Positions 38,881 to 48,600 of a DNA stretch of 64,000 bases are shown here, in pieces. Both the position numbers and the translations under genes were made by a program. How positions within the stretch are numbered: the first letter of the stretch is position 1; every line of letters starts with the position of its first letter. The stretch spans positions 2,170,001 through 2,234,000 of the forward strand of contig JAPEHQ010000008.1 of assembly GCA_027405735.1 (NCBI GenBank), read 5' to 3'. This DNA is from Mucor racemosus. Its lineage: Eukaryota; Mucoromycota; Mucoromycetes; Mucorales; Mucoraceae. A model generated the notes under the pieces. The model was given only the letters and a program-made list of their open reading frames with translations, made no database searches and was not told where the DNA came from.

Positions 38881-40461
38881 ATGAAATCTTTTATATGGTC
38901 TGCTATTGCTCTTTTAGCTACTGCTGTAGTATCTTCCACTGCTACTGATGTAGTAACTCTTAATACTATGGAAGAGTTTAATAACGCAATCAATTCAAAT
39001 GAACTTGTCCTTTTAAAGTTTTATGCCCCTTGGTGTACTCATTGTAAAGCGCTGAAGCCAGAATATGAAAAAGCTGCTACAGATTTGCAACCCGATAAAA
39101 TCATGTTGGCAGAGGTAGACTGCACTTTAGATCATGGCATTTGTGTCAAATACAATGTCCAAGGATATCCTACAATGCAAATATTTAGAAACGGTCGCCC
39201 TAGTAATATCTACAATAGTGATCGTACTTCGAATAGCATTGCCAAATATATGAGAATGTGAGTAATTATTTTGAGCATGCATTGGATCTTATCTAACTTA
39301 CTTTTCATTTATAGACTTTCAGTTTCAGGTTTCAGTACAATTAATACAATGAAACAATTAGAGGAACTGCGAGAAAAAGAGGCCCTTTTGGCAGTTGCTT
39401 ATATATCACCTGAGGATCAAACATCCTTAGACACATGGAAAGCGCTTTCTGACAAATTAATTGATGATTTTGCATTTGGTGTTGTCACAGATAAATCATT
39501 GATGCAGGCAGTACAAATTAAATCATCACCTAGTGTGGTACTATATAAACATTTTGATCATTTGCAAGATGTCTATACTGGTTCTATTGAACCTGAGACA
39601 GTTGAAGACTTTATCAAGGTCAATGCTGTTCCTCTTTTGGCTTCAATTGAGTCTCATACTTTTATGGACTATGTTGATGCTGGCCGTCCTCTTGCTTACA
39701 TCTTTTCTGACTCCAAAGAAATGCAAACCCAAATGCATCAATTATTCTGGCCAGTAGTACAAAAGTACAGGGGCGTATTTAGTTTTGCTCATATTGATGC
39801 TAGTCAATATGCATCTCAAGCAAATTTCTTATCTTTGAACAGTACATGGCCAGCTTTAGCTGTTCATAATTTCAAGTCAGGTGCTCGCTTCCCTCTCGAT
39901 CAAAGCAAACCTATTAATGAAAAAGAGGTCGTATCATTTTTGGATGGTATTGTACAAGGACAGGCTAAACCTGCCCTTAAATCGCAAAGTTTCCTTACTC
40001 GTAAGCCTGAGGATGCAGTCAAGGTAGTTGCTGGAAAGGATTTTGAAGAGATTGTCATGGATAAATCCAAGGATGTGCTTTTAGAAATTTATGCTCCTTG
40101 GTGTGGCTTTTGTCAATCTTTGGCACCAACTTATCAACAGCTAGGTGAGGTAATGCAAGTTAACAATGCTGAAAAAAATCATGGTGTGGTGATTGCAAAA
40201 ATGGATGGTACTATCAATGATGTACCTCTTTCTGCAGGTTTCTCAGTAAAAGGTTATCCTACTATTAAATTATTTAAAGCAGATACAAATACAGTGGTGG
40301 ATTATACAGGTGAACGTACATTACATGATTTTGTCAAGTTTTTGAATGAACAATCATCAAAGCAAACTTTGAAACTTGATTTAACAAATTTACCCAAACC
40401 TGGTGAAAAGGTGGTTGAGCCATCTGAACAAGCTGTTAATGAAAAACATGATGAACTTTAA
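38881..40461 (+). CDS. protein disulfide isomerase, ER lumenal
   Basis: Thiol-disulfide oxidoreductase of the ER lumen that forms and shuffles disulfides in secretory proteins. Exons 38881-39257 and 39315-40461 give 507 residues, the usual PDI length. It has a signal peptide (MKSFIWSAIALLATAVVSS), an a domain at about residues 25-130 with APWCTHCKALKP, redox-inactive b and b' domains (LEELREKEALLAVAYISP onward), an a' domain at about 370-480 with APWCGFCQSLAP, and a final HDEL retention signal. Both active sites differ from the usual CGHC: the first is CTHC and the second CGFC. The catalytic cysteines and the cis-proline (YPT) are present in both. Start and stop are clear. Confidence 0.95.
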
Positions 40462-40511
40462 AGAATACAATTTATTTATATAAAAATACCAAAATAATCA
40501 ATAAAATCTCA

Positions 40512-41080
40512 TTATTGACTTAAACCCAAAGCCTTATGTGTTACGGAGTCTGATGCTGCTGTAGTAGTTGCAGTTGCAGCTGCTGCCAAATTGCGTTTGT
40601 TGATAGTAATAAAACCTATGTTTTTTTCTAAGCATGAAATAGCATTGGTAACCACGGAGTATTTTTCTTACCTGCAAATGCAATGTTTGATGTATCCGTG
40701 CCAACTTCGATTACATAGTCAGTTCTGGGCTCCACAGTTCCTGGAATAATCCATTGATAAAAGCCTAAATTTAACATAGATCTTGTTGTTATGATACGAT
40801 CTATAATTAAATTGTTGCTTTGTCCATAAGCAAGAACAATTGTAACATATGTATTTGTTTCTAAAAAGACCGTCGATCCATTCTGCCTAGTTTCTGACTA
40901 TGAGTATTTTTGATTCATATGAATCGTTCTTCATGTGCTTTACTTTGTATACCATTCAATCAGCATTGTGTCGCCTATTTCATATACGTCATTTGCCTCA
41001 GGATAAGTCATATATAATGTAGATGATGAAATGGATGTTGCCAAAAAAGCAACTATCAATACGAAATACACAAATTTCAT
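40512..41080 (-). CDS. small secreted Kre9/Knh1-like cell-wall protein
   Basis: Secreted protein of the Kre9/Knh1 N-terminal (Ser-Thr-rich GPI-anchored) family, linked to cell-wall glucan assembly. Inferred exons 41080-40944, 40886-40672 and 40615-40512 give 151 residues. Seen: signal peptide MKFVYFVLIVAFLATSISS, the domain pattern TYPEANDVYEIGDTMLIEW then TYVTIVLAYGQ, and the ending LGFYQWIIPGTVEP...DYVIEVG. The C-terminal exon is Ala/Thr-rich (AAAATATTTAASD) without a final hydrophobic tail, so a GPI anchor is unlikely and release or wall binding is more probable. It converges on the PDI gene with only 50 bases between stop codons. The acceptor of intron 1 was chosen to keep the frame and is the least sure border. 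Confidence 0.72.
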
Positions 41081-43089
41081 AATGATATAATTAATGGTAA
41101 CATAAGGAAAAGAAAAATATAAGAATGGTAATGGTGCAAAACCTCACTCATTAATCTTAATTGTCAATACTAATCTTTCTTTTAATTAATCAATTAATGA
41201 GAAACAATAAATTTAAGAGCATTTACTAATTTAACTCCTTTGCAAAGTAAATGCTAGTGGCTATTTCCCACTACATTTGACTCAAAGTACAATTTAATTT
41301 CACAAACACACTGTTATTATCATTTTGTTTATTATGTATCTGAAATAGACTAGTCAAAAGAGCAAACTCCTTCAACATTTATGGTGGTAAGGGCCTATCC
41401 AAGTAGTTTCAAAAGCCATAATAAATTGATTTAAGCGGATTTTCAACATTGTATGTAATCTATAGAAAATTTAGCTATTTTCTATATATAAATAGAAGCT
41501 AGGAAGTCTTTTTCAGTACCACGGTATGTGAAGAAGTATGGTTTTCATTTGATCTATCTGATTAGTCCTAGTAAATATTTCATAAAGTAATGATCTTCTA
41601 TTATGTTCAAAATTTAGAAAATTGTGCCAGATTCCCAGCACTCATTTGCGCTATTTTGCTTGATTTTAGCTGCATTTTTGATGGAGTAATGATACATAAT
41701 AACGACAAAAGTTTTCTACAAATAGCCAAATAAAGAGGATCAGTAGAATCATTGCTTGAATTAGGGAAGAGGAAAATATTGTAGTTAACTGGGCAAAAAA
41801 GAATCATACATATTACATGCATCATACTCCAACATTTGATACTTTCTACTGGCTCTCTATATTCCTAAATCCTTTTTTATTTGCTCATTTTAGCTACATT
41901 ACTGTACTGTACATATATAATCCACATTTTTTGCCAATTATCACTCTTCCAAAAAAAAATCCCGAACAATCTCCGGACACGGCCATCTAATAATATTTCA
42001 AGGCTGTAAATATCTAGAAAAAATTACCGGACAGTCCGGACGCGGTTGTTTAAATATCTCAGGTGGCTGTGAGGTGTAGGTGCAGTATCGAAATTTCATA
42101 CAAAAACTAAGGTTCGACGGTATAATAACTAATTATTCAAAGGCTTATTTTATATAAAGTATAAAATACAGCATACAACATTAGCCTAATAACGGGTTTA
42201 ACTTGAAAAGTATAAGATGGTACAATCCGATTTGAAAAAAAGTCTACAAAAAAATTGCAAATTTTAAAGGATTTATAAAAATAAAATATATACTATGATG
42301 CTATTCATTTAATTTAAAATATATTATCCTTCTTTGTATTCAAATACATTTGGTATTTTTTATACAAAAAAAGATTACCATATAAACTGTTTTTATGTTT
42401 CTAAAAAAAGGAAACGAGTATTTTGGTGTTTCAGAAAAAAACTCATTTTTTATAAAAATTTATCCAGAGGTAAGCAAATATTTCATTATTTTTTTACTGC
42501 TCATATCATTTACTCTACCGCTAAAAAAAATGGACGTATTTCATGCAGAAAATACGAGGTAATACGCACTTTAGTTGAAGCGAAAAAAATTGTTCACATT
42601 TTGCCCGTAATATACTGATAGGAATAGATTGACCAGGACCCGTTAAGGCAAAGAGGAAGCAAAGTTAACACTACGGAAAAAATAATGATGAAATATGTCA
42701 AAATACGTTAAATAATGATAAAAATTAAAAATTAAAAATTACAATATACATTATTCCCATGATATTATGTACTAACGTTTTTTTCTTATAGTGTTAATTA
42801 GTTTGAGCCACAGTTGAAAAGCTGGCATTTATCAAGTCGTCTTTATTTTATTATTTTTAATTATTCTAGCATATCAACTATATGTTAGAACAAAACACTT
42901 AATAACTTCTAACTTTATAACGGAGTAGGTATACATTTTTTACACGATGATCTCAAAGGTAATAAATCAAATTATCACTATAAGAATATTACAAGGAGGA
43001 CATCATTCCTAATTCCTTGTGGAATTGCCTGCTTTTCTTTTTTATTACAATCTTGTTTATTTTTTTTAATAATTATCTAATTTACAAAT
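41081..43089. repeat. gene-free 2 kb with degenerate repeat R3 and a short tandem repeat
   Basis: Parts of this region match, inverted, the segment 54380-54700: 41815-41895 (GGCTCTCTATATTCCTAAA) with about 54545-54640, and 42530-42600 (GGACGTATT...AATACGCACTTTAGTTG) with about 54412-54470. Between them, 41955-42078 holds two degenerate copies of a 61-62 base unit with CCGGACRCGG cores. A 94-residue frame at 42334-42618 lies across R3 and looks like chance. Confidence 0.55.
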
Positions 43090-45268
43090 AAGAACACCGA
43101 CCTTCCTATTTAAGCAATAATGCTCATCGTTCTCTAATGATGTATCAGAATTACAATATTCAATATTCCAAATATGACAGATCTAGCAAGCCCTATTATT
43201 CAGTAGTGGCTGGTTCCTGCCAATACGGCCAAACTATCTCTCAAGGGCATAATAATCTGAACAGATGGGCAGATGAAAAATTTTGTGCAGATCAGGCAGC
43301 CCAGATAAGCAGAGCAATGAGATCAAACTTTTTTAGTCAATTTACTAAAGGATATATCAATCATAATATAATTAATACCGGAGGTAATTTGAATGGTTTA
43401 AATCAGATGTGAGTTACTCTGATTTAACAAAATTGCCTTATTGACGAGATATATCAATTTGAAATTTGGGGTTTGAAAGAGTTCTGCCCATGTTCTTCTT
43501 TTGGAGACCAAATGGGAACAACAACAACAACCTGTTTGGCATCACTAAAAGTATTTATGCCTTTGTAAATTTCTATTTGTAGCATACAAAATCGACTGAT
43601 TTAGGATTATTTTTCTTCTTTCTTCCCCACTCTCTCCTCAGCTCTTTCATTCATGTTTAAAACTACAACAGAAAGACCAATATTTTTTATAAACTGAAAT
43701 TAAGTAGCAGAACAAGTACATGTTTTTCCTATTGTTTATTTGGAATTAAATTATCGACTGTTAATGTTATGGTGTGTTACAATTTACGTATAATATCTTT
43801 CTTCAGCAAAAAAAGCATCCAATACTTAGTCATTTTGTTCCATAATCTACGTTATAATTAATGCTTTTTTGGTTTAAAGTCGATAACTACCTGCAGAAAA
43901 ATTAGTGATTATAAAAGTATGTATGTATTATTAGTATTGACTTGATTTGAATAAATGAATAAACTCATGCTAATCTATTTAGTTTCAAAAAAATATCTGT
44001 TTCTGTTTAATGCCCAACAGTCAAGAAGGGGAAAACAAGATGTTGTCTTGTATACGACTACCAGCTATCAAAGGTACACCATCATAATCATTAATTGTTA
44101 ATTGATTTTACTAAAAATCAATTTTTATAGATCAAAAGTAAAGGAATATTCAGTTCAAAACGCTTGAAACAGTTCAAGTATGCTAATTTACATGGTTTAT
44201 CATCTCTCGCTCATTTAATTTCTATGTTTGAATTTAATACTTCGCTTATACTACTACATCGATTCGTTCGTCGTCCATTAGAGTTAACTCACCACCCTTG
44301 ATTAGCGTATATATAACAACAGTCTATTCTTAGCTCATGGCATGCAAAACTATTAAAAGAGGTGGTTGTCTAATCTCAAATTTATCTGATTCAACTTTTG
44401 ATGCTAAACTAACATCAAATTAATTGTGTTGACTCGCAATAAAGTAAGACGTTTTATCAAGTACAATGTTGGCGTTCAATATATTTTAGTTAAATTGAAC
44501 AAATAGAGATATGGTTCATGCAGAGATTTATAAACGTGTGAGAGAGCTCAGATCTATGAATACAGAAAAATGATCCAAATTGTGATGCTTCGCCGACCTG
44601 TACAAGATTTTTTTGTGGCGATATCTGGTGGCTCAAGTGTAATTTAGACATTTAATTGTCAAATGTATCGAATCAAGATGAAGCTAGTTGATTGATATAA
44701 CGGATAATAAATGCAATGTCATTTATTGAATGGATGAATGGAAATGTGCTGTATAAAGCAAAGCTTACTTTTGAATGAAATTACTAATTCTTCTGATTAA
44801 CATTAATAGGTTCAAAAAGTATAGTTAAATGCAATTATTGCTACTAAATCGCATAATTTAATATGCAGAAAACTCTTGAATCATTTATTCTTTTTTTTTT
44901 TGGCAATACATGTATAACAATTTACAGTAATAAGCCTGAATCAAGTGGGTACAGCATCGTAAATTCTTGAAAAAGTTTTCAGGTATTTTAAAATTTCTTA
45001 TTTTTAAGACTTACAAGGCTTATAAGCGGAATATCAATTTAGAAAATTATTTTTGTCCAGATCATCAATTTTGACATTTTTTAATTTTTTTTTTCTGATT
45101 TTGCAAATCTAGAGTTAATTATACTACCAATTATAAAAACAAAAAATTGAAACATATACAGAATTCAGAGCTCTATTTGCTCAATAAAAAATAACAAACA
45201 TTTTTATTTCAAAATATTACATGAAAATCCTTTAACCAAAAAACCGTTTTTTGGCCAAAAGTACAAAG
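43090..45268 (+). repeat. R2 large dispersed repeat, copy 2, left part
   Basis: Nearly identical to copy 1 from the CAACAACAACAACCTGTTTGG block onward, with only scattered substitutions. It lacks the solo LTR of copy 1 and is split at 45264-45268 by the chromovirus. It begins with a better preserved 5' region than copy 1, including the 91-codon frame at 43137. Confidence 0.8.
43137..43412 (+). CDS. 91-residue hypothetical frame inside R2
   Basis: Open frame of 91 codons near the 5' end of R2 copy 2. It is polar, Asn/Tyr/Ser-rich, with SCQYGQTISQGHNNLNRW and ISRAMRSNFFSQFTKGYINH. In copy 1 the same stretch is recognisable (RAMRSRLFSQFTK) but carries stops and indels. I recognise no domain. 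It could be the only remnant of a protein encoded by R2, or chance. Confidence 0.3.
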   Translation: MMYQNYNIQYSKYDRSSKPYYSVVAGSCQYGQTISQGHNNLNRWADEKFCADQAAQISRAMRSNFFSQFTKGYINHNIINTGGNLNGLNQM

Positions 45269-45589
45269 TGTAGTAAACTACATATACCAAGTTTGTTTAG
45301 TAATCAAATTGATCTTAGTCAACATCTAAGATCTAATAACCTTAAATCACACAAAACTTTAAAATGTCAAATTGTACCACTGGTACTCCCAAACTAGGAA
45401 CTAAACCATGAAGATCTTGCTTCAAGATCTTATTACTGTATTATTAATAGAATTAGGAAATAGTATATATATCACAAAGGCTATGGTAATCCATAAACCT
45501 TTGCTTTTACTTTATATCTTAAATAAATATCAAAGAGTTATAATTGTAGTCGCAACGCTTTTTTTTGTTTAATTACTATTTTTGTAGCA
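45269..45589 (+). repeat. 5' LTR of the chromovirus
   Basis: 321 bp with TG...CA ends (TGTAGTAAAC...TTTGTAGCA), preceded by CAAAG (45264-45268). A TATA-like stretch (CTTTATATCTTAAATAAATA, about 45510-45529) suggests that transcripts start some 30 bases later. It differs from the 3' LTR by one substitution and one 2-base AT indel. Confidence 0.95.
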
Positions 45590-45639
45590 TTTTTTACAAT
45601 TAACTTTTCTTTACTCTGTTCGTCAAATTTACTACACAA

Positions 45640-48600
45640 ATGTCATCTGGAAGCTCCCCTGTTGGTATGTCCTTGTCTGGTAACAATACTTCAAGTATTG
45701 ACACCCCTCCTCCCATATCTGCGTCTGATCATTTAGAGCAAATGAACATCGTAGCAAACCAAGAAGAAACTACTAAGTCCATTGATGAAGACGTTGAGAT
45801 GTCAGATGTGGCTGAAATCAAGACTTCTGCTGTCGCTAAGAAGGATCCTATTATTGTATTGAAGAAATTAATCCTCAAAAGAGACCAATATGTATCCTTA
45901 TATACGGATATGATCGCCACTGACTCTTCGATCCAAAAGGATATCGATCATGCTGTTGAAATCCGCGAGAAAATTGAAAATCTAAACAAAGACATATCAG
46001 TCCTCAAAAACTCTATTCGACTATCCAATGAAAAGGTATCCGCTTCCGTTGACATGCATATTGGTAAGCTCAATATTGGTGGCCTCCGTCTTTCTAAACA
46101 AGATCTCCCCAAGTTCCAATTGAAGTCTAGTACAACCAAATACTTCCCCAAGGATGAATCTTATGAATCAGTAAACCATTTCCTTAGGTCATTCGAGAAG
46201 GTGATATCATCTAGTGGTGAGGATGTAGAGAACATTTGGAAGAGATATGTTCCATTGACTTTACCGTATGAATTGGACAACTGGCTTAATAATGAAGTAT
46301 TATCTTGCAATACATGGACCGAAGTGGGTGTCATCTTCAACAAGAAATTTGGTAACAATGCAATCCTTAAATTACAAGCTAGAAGAGAGGTCTTCAACGC
46401 AAAGATGAGACCTGGAGAATCCACAGAAGAATACACTGCTCGTTTCTCCAAGGCAGTGTCTGATGCTAATTACTCTATGGATAATACTACGATTGGCGAT
46501 GCGTTTCTAACTGGGTTCCCTGAGGAATGGCAAACTCAAATTAATACGGTGTTACATTGTAACCATTCGGATCGTGATTGCTGGATCATTGATGAGATTT
46601 ATACCGCTGCTATTAACGTGTACAACTCCAAACCTGCTCCCATCTCCTTTGTGAACAAATCTCGTACCTCCCCTGCTGGCTCTGTTGAATCGAACCAAAA
46701 CAAAAAGTTTAAACCTAATGGTATCAAGGAAACTACTGGTTTCTATTGCTCAAATCATGGTGGTACTGCCTCCAAACATAATGAAAAAGATTGTTATAAT
46801 AACAAAGTCGCTAATGCTGCTTCCCCTTCGGGATCTACTCAAAAATTTATCAAACCTAATTTTCTCGGTAACAAAAATGTTCCTAGGAAAGCTACTAGCA
46901 ATACGTTTTGTAAGTGGTGTGGTGTTTTGTGGTTCTTTGGTCACTCATGTCCTGAATATGAAGCAAAGAGAAATGGTAATGTTGCTGTTTTATCTGTTCA
47001 AAGTTCCAACAATAGTATTAAAAAGAAATCAAAGAAATCCAAAGGAAAACAAAAGGCTGATGGAAATGAAAAACTACTTCGTGAATGTCTCGAGGATGAC
47101 TCATACTGTGAGTATAGAAACAAACAAACAATTAAAAATTCTTTTCAGCTAATCACTCCTTTGCTTTTGAATAATATTAGAGTCCTTGGTAAAGTTGATC
47201 CAGGTGCGGACATATCATTCATAAATAAATCAATTTTAAATAAAGATTTTAAAAATATAAAAAATATAAAAACTATGGGCTACTTAAATTTTCTCTCTGT
47301 AAATGAAGATGGGTCTAATAGTCGTACCAAAAGAGTAGGACAAACTGAACCTATGGAAGTTACTTATTTAAATGGAATCGTATTTAGACATCAATTCGAA
47401 ATTATTGAATTCAATGATGAGATGAAAACTGAATTTGATGTTTTGCTCGGTTCTGATATCCTACCTAAGTTAAAAATATATCTTAGTGGTGTTGCACATG
47501 CATGGCCAAATGATTCAAAAAAAGAAATGTCTCAATTTGAAAATATCAATTACGATACAAAAAATGAACATGATCCTGATAATGCTGATTATGGATCACC
47601 CAACGAACGTGAACATTTAATGAAATCAATTCAGGATTCATTAGACAGAAATATAAAAATAAGACCAGAAGCTGTTTGCTCAATGAAAGAAAGTATCGTA
47701 CACATCCCAATTGATGATCCATCAGATTGCTTTGTGAGACAGTACCCATTACCGGTCAATGCACACAACGAAATAAAAGCACAATTAAAGGAATGGTTAG
47801 ATAACGGGATTGTTCAAAAGACTGTACCCTCATCTACCTATCACTCACCTTTGCTATGTGTACCAAAAAAGGATCTTAATGGCAAACCCACGAAACTTCG
47901 TATTTGTTGTGATCTAAGAAAAATTAATGCCGCTATATCTCGTAATTATCATGAGAATTACGCTGTACCAAAAATCAATGAAATTTTTGATAGAGTATCA
48001 GCTAATGCACGTATTATAAGTAAAATTGACTTACACCAGGCATACATGTCGTATAGTGTACACGAAAATTCGAGGGAAGCTCTTACATTCAGCTATAACG
48101 GATTGTTTTACCATTGGTCTAGAGCACCGTACGGATTAAAATTTATGAGTTCATTGTTTGTGAAATGCATGACCATTTTACTAAATGATATTCATATTGA
48201 ACTTCAAAATGAAATGAAAAAATATAACAAAAATCAAGATAGTGATGATACCTTTTATGGAGGGGTTGAACACTATGTGGATGATATAGTCTTATTTAGC
48301 AGAGATACTGTCTCGCATGTAAGACTTATAAACCTAGTCATTAATCGATTAACATCAGTTAATTTACGCATAAATGTGGACAAATGCACTTGGTTTAAAA
48401 CATCTGTATTTTTGTTAGGATTTGTTGTTGGACCTGGTATTACCAAAATTGATATGAGACGTCTATCAGATATTGATAATTGGCCAATCCCTCAAACTGC
48501 CAAACAAGTTAAAAGCATTATGGGAGTGGTATCTCATCTGCGAGATTACTGTCCTATGCTATCAAAAGTAGCTGCACCTATTGATCAATTAAGAAATGAT

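Noticed and set aside
41600..42640. Second tRNA gene near the GGTTCGAC at 42110
   Set aside because: No acceptor or anticodon stem can be drawn around it.
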